From Phascolomyces articulosus (lineage: Eukaryota > Mucoromycota > Mucoromycetes > Mucorales > Lichtheimiaceae): DNA of 64,000 nt. The stretch is taken from contig JAIXMP010000006.1 in NCBI GenBank assembly GCA_025677815.1, forward strand, positions 248,001 through 312,000, read 5' to 3'. Below the pieces are notes generated by a model. The model worked only from the letters and a program-made list of their open reading frames with translations. It did not search any database and was not told the origin of the DNA. Positions 1-12,055 of the stretch are shown here, piece after piece (the first letter of the stretch is position 1; each line of letters opens with the position of its first letter). Made by a program: the position numbers and the translations under genes.

Positions 1-194
1 CGGTTGTGTGCGTTTTTGTTACCTTCTTCAGCATTGGCAGTAGAGGTAGATTTCTTCTTTTTATTCTTCTTTTTCTTTTTAGCGGCAGAAGCACCATTAG
101 GAGCATTCTGATCTTGGGGTTGCTCTGCTTCCACAGGAGCGTCTGAGATTTTGGTATTCTCTACACCTTTGGCAAGGGAATCCTCAAAGGCCAT
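1..194 (-). CDS. N-terminus of a Lys-rich protein, possibly methionine aminopeptidase 2 (partial)
   Basis: The reverse strand opens with ATG at 194 and stays open for 64 codons to the window edge. The peptide begins MAFEDSLAKGVENTK, continues through an acidic, Gln/Pro-containing stretch and reaches a block of lysines (AAKKKKKNKKKKSTS). A short acidic leader followed by a poly-Lys block is typical of the ribosome-associated N-terminal extension of eukaryotic MetAP2, which removes initiator methionine. The catalytic domain lies outside the window, so this assignment rests on composition only. Other Lys-rich N-termini (translation factors, nucleolar proteins) are possible. No splice site is needed within the visible part. 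Confidence 0.4.
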   Translation of the reverse strand, partial: MAFEDSLAKGVENTKISDAPVEAEQPQDQNAPNGASAAKKKKKNKKKKSTSTANAEEGNKNAHN

Positions 195-378
195 TTTGCT
201 TTATAAAAATATATATCTGGTTGACAAGAAAAGCAAAGAAAAAAAAAATTTAAAACTTTGTATGACGGGATGTGAAATAATGTGGGTTTGCAGCATTGAG
301 GCGAATAATGCATATTTGCATCATGTAATAAATTGGATTTCTATTATTCTACTTGTCGCAAAAATTCTTCTAAGTATC

Positions 379-1030
379 TTACACTAGTGCAAGTAATTTG
401 CCATTTTTTCTTAACCTTAATATGAAAGCCAAAAGTACAGGGATACCATGAAGTCCACCACTAATCAGCTGGAACGGTAAAAAGGAAGCAGCACCAACGT
501 TCGCATTAGTGGTTACTAAAAAGCAAGTTACTGGCACTAACAAGAAGTACAGGATCCACAATATCGAAGAGTATAGCAAAATTTATTGCGCTTGGGTATT
601 AACCCAAGCCAACAATAACGATACTGGATGTTACGAGAGAGTCTATAATATCCCCACGAAGACAATGGTGAGTAACACAATTCTTAACTGATTCTTGGTT
701 CCTAGTCCGTATATGTTTTTGAATATATTATTATACTGCATACAGATTCACTGCTGGATGAATCCCATAAAAGAATCCGTACATTATGGTAAAGCCTACG
801 GGACAGACAAAGTTGTTTGAAGGCACCCAAACAACTAAAACCGATAATGATGTAGTTACCATGCTCAATATAAACATATTTCTAAGCATCTAATACGATA
901 TACCATTATCCTAATAAAAGCTGTACGTAGTTATATAATAAGTATAAAAAATTATGACCACAAAAAATTATTCCTGATATAATGGAAGTAACTATGACTA
1001 CTTGATTCCCTGAAAGTTCAAGGTATAACC
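379..1030 (-). pseudogene. Broken tandem copy of the 3' exons of the MFS transporter
   Basis: Reverse-strand pieces match, in order, the last exons of the transporter gene at 1429-3789. SGNQVVIVTSIISG (about 960-1010) corresponds to its NNTQIAAIAAITSS. RNMFILSMVTTSLSV (about 840-886) corresponds to LNMFFISMALSTLSV. IVGLGxYPSA, ending in LRLRKNGKLLALV, corresponds to the C-terminus. Two in-frame stops interrupt it: TAG at 892-890, where the intact copy has an isoleucine codon, and TAA at 601-599, where it has the lysine of GLDKYPS. Only the C-terminal third is present. It lies directly downstream of the fuller copy in the same orientation, so a partial tandem duplication followed by decay is the simplest reading. 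Confidence 0.8.
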
Positions 1031-1428
1031 GATTTGCTTAGTTGATAATAACATCAAATGAATATGATCACTTCTATGTCAATATGTATTCCTTTTTATT
1101 TACAAGTCCCTTGCTTATATTGGGTTTCTTTATTTTTCTAATATACATACCAGTGTGGACGCAAGGGGAATCATCTCTATTTACGTAGTATACCACCAAT
1201 GTTCATATTATGTAACAAATAATACGTATTGTTAAAAGATAAGTATACGCATGACAGTTTATATTACCCTACACTACTTGTTGTTCTTGTTTTTTTTCTA
1301 CTACGTTCATAGCCCTGTTTTTCATTCTATAATGCTTTGCTTTATCTATAAAATATATTAATACTGCTACAACTTTTAATTTAACATTCATATTGATTAT
1401 TTGTATTATTTTTCTAACTACAATAGTT

Positions 1429-3789
1429 TTACACTTTTGCGAACAATTTTCTATTCATTTGTAACTTTATAATTAAACACAACAATGCACAAGTGCCATT
1501 GATACATCCACCAACAATTTTATGTGGTAAAAATAGATCGCCATCATCACCGAAACGGATATTATCTGCTGCCCCTGAGCTACTAGCAATCACAGGTAGT
1601 ACTATTTCCAAGGACATAAAGAGTAGAATCAAATTGGTTGCTGATGGGTACTTGTCCAAACCTACAATAGATACAGTTACTACCGGATCTAACAGAATCA
1701 TAATATATCAAGAGTAAAAAAAAAAAAAGAAATAACAATGAGAAGTTGTTAGTTCAAAATAAATATTATAGCCCATTTCTTTATATATATATTTGTTATT
1801 GGACGAGATGAACATACTGACTACAGGCCAGGTGCCACAAAAGAACCCATAGGTTACTGCAAAGCCGACAAGTGCTGTGAAATCATGTGCAAACATCCAG
1901 ATAGTAAAAACGGATAATGTCGATAATGCCATGCTGATAAAAAACATATTTAAGCGCCCAATATAATCTGCCAATACTCTATACAGTGATATTCAATATC
2001 GGTTATGTTTATTAATACTATAAGCTTCTATTAAGGTAGATTTGTGAAAAATATTTCTTATATATATAGACTATATTTTTAATTGTATTATTTTGTACAT
2101 ACCCTAAAAGAATCCTTCCAAAAAAATTCATTGACGATGTAATTGCGGCTATTGCTGCTATTTGGGTATTGTTTAGTCCAATGTATGTACCGTATGCTAA
2201 TGTAAATTATATCAATAAGACCGATCTTGCCAAAACCGCTGCAAATTAAATACAATAATAGAAATTGTACGAACCTGGTAAAAAGGTAAACGCTATGTAA
2301 CGAGCACTGATATCCAATGGACCTAAATGTTTTATCTTTTTGTAAGTGTACTATTTAGATTAGAAATACACATTAATGTACTCTGCAAGTCAAATACCTG
2401 TTAATAGCCAAAGGCATAGTTTTGTATTTTTAAGAACAGTGAAATCAAAGTTCTTTGCCTCTGCCTCCTGCTTCATTCTACTAGGTTGATCTTTTAAGAA
2501 AGCAATAGCAACTGCACTTGTTGCCAAAGACATGAAAGCAAATATACGAAAAATCCTATAAATGTAATAAGTAAAAGAGTATTAGTGCTGCTACTGTTGT
2601 ATACGATATAAAATGAATTTCCGTAGCACAATTATGAACATAATGTTGTATATGAAATTTATAAAGAGTAAACTTTACCATTGATGGCTAAGATTCATGT
2701 ACACAGGTATAACGATGAATGGTAAGATTAATCCAGCAAGTGGACTACTAGCTGATTGTAATCCAAATGCAGTTGCTCTTCTCTTATCAAACCATTGAGG
2801 AACACAGCGTAATGCAACCTTTTTATATATAAGATAATAGTTAGATAGTGCTACCAATGTATGAATTATGTACTACTTGACTCTTCACAAAAGAAAAAAA
2901 AATCTTACTCCATATTGAAACGATACACCAAGGCCAGCACAAATACTTAAGGAGAGGAATATTTGCCAAACCTAAAAGAGAGTAGAGTATAAGTCACAAC
3001 ATGTTACATTATGAGTATAAATAACATGTTAAAAATCTTACCGAAGTCGCTACAGATGTCAGCATAAAACCCATGAAAATTAAAATGGATCCAAGAATGG
3101 TCAATTTTCTAGGCCCCAGAGATCCATATAACAAGTTACAAGGAATAACAAAAATAAATTCACCGGCTTGAAAGATACTTCCCACTAACGTTAATTGCGT
3201 TGTAATATTTCTTGATTTAGAGAATACATTATTTTTTAAATATATATCTTGTATAACACCTGGTGATGAGTGAATAGATAAATAAATAAATAATAGTGAA
3301 TCTTCATATTTTCCGTTGCGGCAGTATAGTACGTATAATACTATGCTGAATTGTTTTTTCTGTTTTATTTATTTATTGACAAGTAAAGATCTTTACCCCT
3401 ATAATATAGAGTTAAAAATGTTGATATTTTAGTTTTGAAAAGAAAAAATTCTGAGATCTGCGTATGTTGTTTATTAATAAGGAGTTACCAAATCAAAGGA
3501 ATCCCGGCAAAGAAAAACGTCGATGCTGCCCCTGCTGCAACAAGCCATGCATAGCCTCGGTCTACCACTGGATTGCCCTCTACTTTTTTTGAATAATCCG
3601 TGTCACCGTTTCTACTGTTATCTTCGACATGGAGATGGTTTTGTCGCTTTATAACCTGTTCGTAAGAATATAACCAAATATTATTTATAAAGCATTTTCC
3701 ATTAATTCACATCACTAAATGAATATTTATTGTTTATATAATATATGCATTATAGTTACCATTTTTGTATTTGAGTGATCGTTGTTCAT
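1429..3789 (-). CDS. MFS transporter, monocarboxylate-transporter (MCT/SLC16-like) family
   Basis: This is a spliced reverse-strand gene with about nine exons, starting at ATG 3789 (MNNDHSNTKM) and ending at 1429. Exon 2 contains the family entry motif DRGYAWLVAAGAASTFFF before the first membrane helix. Later exons give GVIQDIYLKNN, the loop motif WFDKRRATAFGLQSA between helices 4 and 5, and the C-terminal IVGLDKYPSA segment. Hydrophobic helices alternate with short loops as in a 12-helix carrier, so a plasma-membrane H+-coupled monocarboxylate or related organic-acid porter is likely; the substrate is unknown. The last intron is placed with donor GTATGT and acceptor at 1690-1689, giving WPVVNPVVTVSIVG in frame. 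One problem: exon 2 (ending near 3488) and exon 3 (starting near 3261) do not join in frame at any visible GT/AG pair. The gene may therefore carry a one-base lesion or an unusual splice. Confidence 0.75.
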
Positions 3790-4795
3790 ATTATTAAAAG
3801 AGTTCTCCGTGTAAGTAGCACTACTCAAGTACCGTTTGTTGATATATCCGTATATAGTCTTATATACAACACTTATTAGAGACCCACTCAGCAAACGTTA
3901 TTTTTTTTTTAAAAAATAGAAGTCGAAAAAAAAGAAACAAAAATTTCTTGTTTTTATATCTTTCAAAAAGTGGCGTAATAGATCTTTTTATGCATCTCCC
4001 TCCTATAAACGAATGAGCATTATATTCTTTGTAAACCTTTTTTTTTATTTGCCGTCAAACGACATTTAGCAATAGAATGTATATATAATTCTAAAAGGTA
4101 GAAATTTTTGTCTGTGATATGTAGTGTAGATCAATCGAATTTGAACTGATAGCAGGAACCCACCATGTTGCTTTATTATTTCCACGTTATTATTTTGTAT
4201 ATAAAAGTTGTTAGTATATATATGCTTATCTATTAAATATAATCTCACTCATTTTACAAAAGTATATACACTTTGGAGTTACCACGTCATTGGAATCGTA
4301 TATGAAATTGCATTTCCTATAAATATTTCATGAGATATATAATGTTATTTATTATTAGGATAGCTTTACCGTCATGATAAGGGACTCAATCATCTCCCAA
4401 AGCAATGTGTAAACCATTTGAAAGTTTTCATATTTCATTGTCCAAAACAATTTTTTTATGCCATGAGGGCGTACATATGCAAACTACTTTTATAGAATTA
4501 TTCATTGTTTCCTGCAATACTAACAGAAAATTTATATGTTGATATTCTACCACTAAGTGCTTATTTATTTGATTATTACCACTTTGTTGCATCAGCATCG
4601 GAGATAATCTTATGTGCATACTTGTTTTTAGTTGAATGGTTCGATAATCTTTCTTTGATGATCAATTAATAAAGTTGGTGCTAGGAAGTATTTACCACAA
4701 AATATTAAAGGGAGAAAAATTGAATTTCATATAAAATTATAAAATAAGCTTTAAATAATACATAATATATAAATATTAAAGTTATAAAATAAAGA
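3790..4795. other. Non-coding AT-rich spacer
   Basis: This is the promoter side of the MFS transporter and the flank of the transposase remnant. It contains poly-A/T runs and many stops in all frames. I see no conserved coding segment, RNA gene or clear repeat. Confidence 0.5.
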
Positions 4796-5583
4796 ATGTT
4801 TATAGAACTTTATCTAAATTTATTTGAAATATCTTCTAATGAAGATAAAGCATTATTGTATTTATCAAATAATAAATATATTAGAAGTTATGAAATTTGT
4901 TCTCAATGCAATAGTTTAGTTAAATTCTATATATAAAAAAAGGGTTTATGTTTGTAGAAATTATAATTGTAGAAAAAATATTTTACCATTAAAAGATACA
5001 ATAACTAATACGTAACATGAAATTACCACTTAATAAACAATTATTTATTTTTAGGAAAGGTTTCTTGTTCGTTTGTCGCATCTACTATAAATATTAATAA
5101 AAATACAGTAACAAATTATAGTAAAAAGTTTAGAGATTATACGAAGAATAATATCAAAATTAACAAAATTTGTGAGTGGAACAAAAAAAGTAGAAATTGA
5201 TGAAGCAAAAATCTAAACGAAAATATCATAAAGGTCATAGAGTAGAAGGGTGTTGGGTAATAGATGGAGTTGAAAGAAGTATGTTAAAAAATAAAATTAA
5301 GAGTGAAAATAACAAAACATTTCTTCTTCCAATTGAGAAAAGAGATATTAATAATATAGATAGAACTATTAAGCAAAATGTTAAAAAAGGTATTTATCAG
5401 TTGTGTTTTCTAAATACATATGTAATGATAGAAGTTTTTCTATATAGTATAGTAATACTTACAACAATTAACCTAGATGTGGTAAACTATGGTTTTTTTC
5501 CCAATTTAATTTTATCACTTCTATACATCATATACAAACATCATAGTGATATAAACAAAAATAGATTCAAACGTATTATATAA
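4796..5583 (+). pseudogene. Decayed Merlin/IS1595-type transposase (ISXO2-like DDE domain)
   Basis: Reading across three frames gives the order expected for this family. An N-terminal zinc ribbon comes first (ICSQCNSLVKF, then VYVCRNYNCRKN after a one-base shift near 4934-4940). A helical segment with ISKNTVTNYSKKFRDY-like sequence follows. The DDE domain comes last: VEIDEAK carries the first catalytic Asp near 5190, then after another one-base shift SKRKYHKGHRVEGCWVIDGV and LPIEKRD. The later catalytic region after KQNVKKGIY is unrecognisable and runs into an unrelated AT-rich tail with stop at 5581-5583. Multiple frameshifts and stops make it inactive. ISXO2-like domains occur in bacterial IS1595/IS1016 elements and in eukaryotic Merlin transposons. 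Terminal inverted repeats were not located. Confidence 0.75.
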
Positions 5584-6046
5584 AGAAGAGAACAGTGGGC
5601 ACGTATTTCTTTGTAAGAAAGAGGATTATCGATGAAAGGGGAGGGGTATAGATGGAAGGTACACTGTGCAAAGGAGACATGATAAAAAGAAACCATCGCT
5701 CCTTCAATGACTATCATACAAATATAATTAATAGATAGATTTACCAGAATGATACTGATCATTACATCATATTTTTGCATTAGAACTTAATTTTTGAAGA
5801 TCAACACTAAGGATAGGATAGAATAATAATAAGAAAGACACGTTGTACATAGTACTGGATTTTTATACGAAGGGTTTTCAGCCTCGAATAATATGCATAA
5901 TAAAATGACTCTGGTGCTAAATAACTTCAGCATTGAATTATCAATGATTCTGAATGCATAAATTCATTTATTTTAAAACAAAATACACAACACCTTCTTT
6001 TCATTTCATTCCAACATCTTTTACAAAGAATATTAACAAATTCAAC
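5584..6046. other. Non-coding spacer
   Basis: This stretch separates the transposase remnant from the F-box-like pseudogene. No coding similarity, RNA or repeat was recognised. Confidence 0.4.
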
Positions 6047-6911
6047 ATGGATAACAACAAACCTCAATAGCCTCAACAAAACTTCACACTACCTCCAGAA
6101 GTAATTTGTATGATTTTTGGATGGTATTTGCACATTTTTGAGTTCATCATTTACCTCCGTAAGCCACATTTGGGATGGTTCTTCCGTACATATGTATGGC
6201 TGCTTTAATATCATAGAAGGATTATCGCCTACGCGAATTACCCAGTTCGATTTGTGCATGAGGTCGAAATATTGAATCAAGCAGTATTGAATCCCGGTAA
6301 AGCCATGCACATCATCAATCAACAAAGTTTTGGACTAGCACGATGGCTCCCTCTGTTCAGCAAATGTCCCCATCATAATGTTAGTATGTATGATTTAATC
6401 AATGATATACAACAATTACAATAACCTAAACAATACCTACTTTTCTATATGTTAATATACCTCTTTTTAATATAGAATATACTTAAGCCAGCACTTCCTT
6501 AATTTCATTGAAACAGCTGCGTATTATGAATTGCGTATTCATACACTATCGACACAAAATCTTACCATTAGCAATCGTCATACGCGTGATTTTCTTATAG
6601 CCTTAGCGCAACTGCATATTTCAAGAGTTGTGCTCGATAGTCCATTATCCATCCAGCAAATTAACGATACTTTACCTCTTTGGCTTTGTCCAAATTTTAC
6701 ACTTACCTATCTCGAAATTCGTTCATTCAATACCACGCTAAGACGCGCTGGACAATTCCACAATGCTGTTATAGATTTTGTATTATACGTTAGAGATTTT
6801 TTCCCCAATCTCGAAACGTTTACTTTTGCGCCCAATAACCCCCTCAGATCACCTTTTGAAGCCGCCTTTATGGAGCAACAACTTTTTCATATTGCCAATC
6901 TCCATTACTAG
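6047..6911 (+). pseudogene. Broken F-box-like gene
   Basis: From ATG 6047 the frame reads MDNNKPQ, stop, PQQNFTLPPEVICMIFGWYL. LPPEVICMIF resembles the start of an F-box (LPxEllxxIf), the Skp1-binding module of SCF ubiquitin ligases. The same frame continues to about 6380 across a second stop (TAA 6206-6208). A plausible intron (GT near 6380, AG at about 6475) then joins to IYLSQHFLNFIETAAYYELR and an open stretch ending at 6911 with PNFTLTYLEIRSFN, a pattern like the leucine-rich part of F-box proteins. The first stop, TAG at 6068-6070, needs only one base change from CAG. With two internal stops this is most likely a pseudogene. The F-box call is moderate because the motif is short. Confidence 0.5.
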
Positions 6912-8020
6912 ACAAATAAATAACACCTCTCTATTTCTTTTCTCTCCAATTTTCTTATATGACTTTACCTATATTTTAGCAATTACTGTTAGAACAAAAA
7001 CAAATCTCATGTGACATTTTTTATATTTTTTAAACTAGAAGCAATTATGAAATGGGAAGGGAAAGTAAGAGTATACAACTGAAGACAAAATATGTTTAAT
7101 TTCACAAGGATAATAGATCTTTTTATGTATAATAAAGAGTATCTATCAGATCCACGACTTATCTGTTAGCACTGGGATCATCAGATACAATAGAATACTA
7201 ATTAAAAAAAGCAACTTTTTTTTTTTTGCAATAATAGCCTACTTTAGATCTATATATAAGATATCATGTTCATGAAAAAAAGAAATCACCATAAATGGCC
7301 ATGCATTACTATGTACTACTGTAAATAAATCTATTAGCTTGTGTTGGTGATAAGATTATGGGACGCAAAAAAAAAAAATACACCATTATAATCTTAATAA
7401 TAAAAAATCGGCGCCATGTACGGAGAAATAAGTGCAGATCTGCGTTTGTGACCAGGTGAAACAAAAATAGGCTTGATTAAGGAGTGAACCAGGTACACTC
7501 AGACAAGTACTTCTTTCAACTTTATTTTCGTGACAATGACATTGTCTATTTCTTTTTTGACATGGACTTCATTGACTCTGGTTTTTTTTTACTATACAAA
7601 TATAAGCAAGCATATGCTTACTGCGGAACAAATACATCACAGATAATCGGATACTCAAAAAAATAAAAAGGCCATTTTTTTTCCTTTTTTCTTTTTTTCT
7701 CTTCTTTTTTTTTTTCCTCTTTTCAGTTTTCAGGCCAGAATGCTGTGAGTTTTGTTGGGCATTCTCACTGCACTGGGATCCATCGGGGCTGGTACTCCAC
7801 CTGGTGGTCAGGGTGTTTAGCATTGCTCTTAAGCAGCAAAGAGCCTCTTGTAAGCTGGTAACATTATGGGTCTTTAGATTTCAACATCTTCTGACATAGT
7901 TAGGTTGCCAGTTTTTTAGCTGGTTAACTGAGGCAAGGTGGATACTTTACTTTTATAAAATCTATTATTAATAACTTTTTTTTTAGTTTTATTTTTATTT
8001 TTTAGATCACTACAAGGAAA

Positions 8021-8080
8021 CGACTGTTCTTACAACCAAACGACTATTCTTTCGAGGGAGCGACTATTCTTGCAAGCGGA
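8021..8080. repeat. Three tandem 20-bp units
   Basis: Three consecutive units start at 8021, 8041 and 8061. Each begins cgactRttct (second and third identical over those ten bases), and the other ten bases vary. The period is exactly 20. It sits next to a patch of atypical base composition. Confidence 0.7.
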
Positions 8081-9829
8081 TAGACGAAAGCCTTACAGTT
8101 TGACAAACTCTGTCCTTTAATAATAACAATAAAAAGCTTTTTTGTTGTCTTAAAGAGTTTTATATTATTAATTTAGTTTCTCTGTGTTAAAAGTCTGTAA
8201 TAAAAAAAACCATACAATGGTTTATTGATTGAAAGATTGAGATATTTTGTTATTATTCTTGATAAAATGTTTCGCTTCCATATGTCAGTAAAATATTAAG
8301 GATCACGTGTGGATGCTATTACGTATTTTTCTTTTATATAAAACAGATCCATCATTTGATTATGTACAATGAATTTTACCATGAAAGACAACGATTAACA
8401 ATAAACTTTATTATTAAAATCAAAATATCATTCTATATCAATGGTAACGACAACAAACCTGCAGCAAACTTGAAACATCTAAGCTGCTACCAGGGGTTGA
8501 AGCAAAAATTATGCAACATGCGTTCCTTTTCAAATAATAATCCATTTGCTTTAGGTGATCATTTTTACTTGTTGTAATAATAGTTAATAGATATTCATGT
8601 GGAAAAGACATTCCAATAATATCTTGTCTGTGCATAGGATGTTTACTTTTCATTTAACTTTTTTACTCTTTTCCCCAATCATATAGCGCACGTTTAGATC
8701 TTTATGCAATTTTTATGGGGAAAAAAAAACGACTTGAACAAGTAGAACAGTCGCAATGGAGTATTCAATCAACTTTGATATACTTTTTTACTATATATTT
8801 TATTATAAACTCAAGAACGGCTATGATGTCTCCATATTAATAATAGTTTTTTGTTGTGTTTTCCACTGTTTAATTTCAATTTATTTTCTGTGTTTTTCTA
8901 GTAATTATTTTCTGCTTAGCCAAGTAATTTTTCATGATTGACAGCTTCTGTCAAACTATTGGTCACTCTTATTATGTTTGACCTGCTTAACATTGAACTA
9001 CTTTTGCTCTAAGCTAATGTTGAAGGGATTCTTACGTAATACCACCAGCCACTAACATATAATTTTATGCAGCTTGCTATATTTCTACTTTTATTATCGA
9101 CACTAAAATTTTAACAGCCAATTCAATTTTGACTCATATTGTTATGGTTTCGCATTGTTATACAAAAAGCGTGCTTCAAGAAACTTACGAATTGAAAATA
9201 TGGAGCGTATTTGTTGGATCATTTATTAGTTTAATTAAAACATTTATATTTTCAACAATAAATGAATGCAAATGTTCTATTTCTTGGCACTATTTCGGTT
9301 ACTATTTTTGACATTAATATCGCCAATTGAAGTTACTGCGGTTTGACCCAATCCGTCATTTTTGACGAGTTGGCTTAAAAATGTCCACATGGATCGGATA
9401 CTACTATGGCGCAAACCTATTTATATGATCGGCAAGCCACAGTTTTATCTTGCACAGTTAAAATATGTGTCACAAACCCGGCTGCTCCTCCGAAACTAAT
9501 AAAACCTAGCATATTTTATGTATTGTACAGTTCCTACGTATAAACCATATTCTCATTTAAAAGGTACATTTTCAGGGGATATTGCATTTATATTTTAAAT
9601 TTGATATTCTTCTTTTCTGTTCATTGTATCATCCGTGACGTAAATTTTATATATACAAAAGAATATGATGCATGTAGTTAAAACTATGGCCGAGGATAAA
9701 AATATGATTCTTATCAGGGCACATGCCAATACATATTTTTAATTTCTACAATAAATATTATTTCAAGTCCACCACGTATCCGTATGGATGAACGGGTAAT
9801 AAGTGTTTATAAATAGCTTTTATTACCTT

Positions 9830-9969
9830 GGAACATGTAATATAATTTTATAATGTTTCGATTACTGCGTGAAAAAGGGGCCGATTATTTTAGCAAAAAG
9901 GATGGCCCACAAAACGAATATTGTATATATTACACTACTAGACTTGGCACAGTGAAATACACATGTTCC
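9830..9969. repeat. Possible 140-bp element with 9-bp inverted ends
   Basis: GGAACATGT at 9830-9838 is perfectly inverted as ACATGTTCC at 9961-9969. No convincing target-site duplication flanks it, so chance cannot be excluded. Confidence 0.25.
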
Positions 9970-10633
9970 ACTTATATATTCGTAGTGTTTGCTTTTTTTT
10001 TTTAAGAATAAATAATATTTTATTTATGTAAAAAAAATATTGCGGCTTTAATAAAAGTCATTATGATTGGTAGGTCATCGTGTGTGCTTAGTCAACCTTT
10101 ATACTTTGTAGTATTATCTTTCGATAGATGTTAAAAAGAAGGATCTATCTCTTGGCTTATTATATAAATATTATACATAGAATCTGTATATATTTCTTAA
10201 TAATTGAGTGCTTTTATCCTTGAAACCAAAATTGCTTTTAAAATAAAGCTTCTACAAATGTATATAAGTGAAAACAATTGAGGTGTTTTTTTTTCATGTA
10301 ATTGAAATAAACATCTCGTCTTCTGGATACTAAATAAGGGTCTTGTGCTACAGATTCGTGAAAAAAGCAAGAGTCGTTTGTGCTATTGGATAGCTGTCTT
10401 TTCTTTTTACTCCTAATTAATTTTTTTTTGGTATATAATGCCTTGATTGCTATTCACATCAAATGGACTTGAAGGATTTGGAGCGTTTGCCCTGGTAGTA
10501 GTACCGTATTATTCCAAACAAGCTACCATTTTACCCTTCCTCCCCATCCCTTTCGTGTACAATTTTTTTTTATTCTTGTAATCTATTTATTTTTTATTAT
10601 TTCAAAATTTCTCAATCTTCTTCTTCCTCGAAT

Positions 10634-12055
10634 ATGTCTAGACAACGGCGTCCATTGTCGTCATCAAGGGATGAAAATGGTTGGCAAAAGAAAATAAAAA
10701 CAGCTACTGTTACTGCTTTATGCACAACACAACCACCATCTCCCCCTTTACCCACACCAAGTCGTTCCTGGAATTGTTTACGCAAGAGCGATGAAGATAA
10801 CGATGCTACTACTAATACTGGTGATTCTAGTAAACGACCTTCGTCAACCCCACCAACAACAACTATTATTCCTAAGAAAAACGACACGAGAAAACGCGTT
10901 GAAATGTATGGTGATTTATACGGAAAAATAGGCGAAGGATCCAACGGTGTTGTTCTCATTTACAAGCGCAATACTATGCTTTATGCTGTCAAGCGATTTC
11001 GGAAACCTCGAAGAAATGAAAATAACAAGGATTATATGAAAAGACTGGCGAGCGAATATTGTATTGCTTCCTCTGTTAGTGCGCATCCCAACATTTTGAC
11101 AACAATTGATCTTGTATTAAAAGACGATGGCTATTGCACAGTCATGGAATATGTATGTAGCACGAAAATTAGAAATTGAAGTTTATGCAAGATGAAGAAA
11201 ACCAGAGGATTATTCCTAAATTTATATATTTACTAATATACCCATTATTCTTTCACATTTTTCTTTCACTCTTCTTCCTCGTTCCTACTACAAAATATAC
11301 AGTGTACCGGCGGTGATCTATTCTCATGTATCAAAGAAGGTCGTATGAATATAGATTACGAACGAGCGTGTTGCTTCAAGCAAATCATTCGAGGGGTTGC
11401 CTATTTACATTCTTTGGGAGTAGCTCATTGTGATCTGAAACCCGAGAATTTGTTATGGACTGCACGGGGTCAACTCAAGATTGCTGACTTTGGATCTGCG
11501 CGTGTGTTTCGAACGCCATATGACATGAATGACGATGTACCGAAAAAAAAAGTGACGTTGTCTGCTGCTTCTTCTACAACTATTACTTCTACCACCACCT
11601 CATTGACCACTACATCTGGAAAGCAATATCGTCGAAAAAAGAATAAGCCAAGTGTGGGCCAACAAATGGGATCCCTTCCTTATTTGGCACCTGAATATTT
11701 CAACAAGAAGGAAACTATAGAATGGCAATCCTCCAGGCCCGATGCGGGAGATATTTGGAGTGTTGGCATCATTTTGTATTGCCTATACCGGAATGGCTTA
11801 CCTTGGAAGCAAGCAACCAAAAGTGATTCCGGTCACCGAGAATATTTGCGATGCCAAGAGGTACGGAACTTTGTTTTGTTTTCTGCGTTACCTTCGGGTC
11901 CCCGGTGTTTACTTTATCAAATGCTTGATACCAATGTTCAATCACGTATCTCAGCCGCTGATATCTTAGCTACTGATCCTTGGTGTAAATCCAGTATGGT
12001 GTGTCGTGATGGAAGAGATTTTGCCAATAACATCCATCAACATACAAATCCATAG
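10634..12055 (+). CDS. Serine/threonine protein kinase, fungal HAL4/SAT4-NPR-like
   Basis: CDS is join(10634..11152, 11303..12055), 423 aa; the intron begins GTATGT and ends ACAG. The first ~90 residues are a low-complexity Ser/Thr/Pro-rich leader. The kinase domain follows: glycine loop GEGSNGVV, catalytic lysine in YAVKRF, hinge MEYCTGGDLF formed across the splice, catalytic loop HCDLKPENLL, metal-binding DFGSA, LAPEYF, and GDIWSVGIILYCL. The arrangement resembles fungal kinases that regulate transporters and ion homeostasis (Hal4/Hal5/Npr1 group), but the exact orthologue is uncertain. Two oddities stand out. The loop is HCD rather than HRD (a non-RD kinase). The activation segment between DFG and APE carries an inserted Ser/Thr-rich stretch of roughly 40 residues. 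All core catalytic residues are present, so it is probably active. Confidence 0.85.

Larger units (their letters stand above)
6912..10633. other. 3.7-kb non-coding region
   Basis: No credible exon was found on either strand; the longest open stretches lack codon bias and family motifs. The region contains a less AT-rich patch at about 7730-7960, a three-unit 20-bp repeat at 8021-8080 and a possible short inverted-repeat element at 9830-9969. It ends with the kinase promoter, which is rich in poly-T. Confidence 0.5.

Noticed and set aside
6047..6911. Reassigned stop codons as an explanation for the F-box-like frame
   Set aside because: All intact genes in the window end at normal TAA/TAG/TGA and contain none internally, so the code is standard.
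8356..8653. Overlapping 70-codon open frames on both strands
   Set aside because: No start context, codon bias or family motif; typical of chance frames in this composition.
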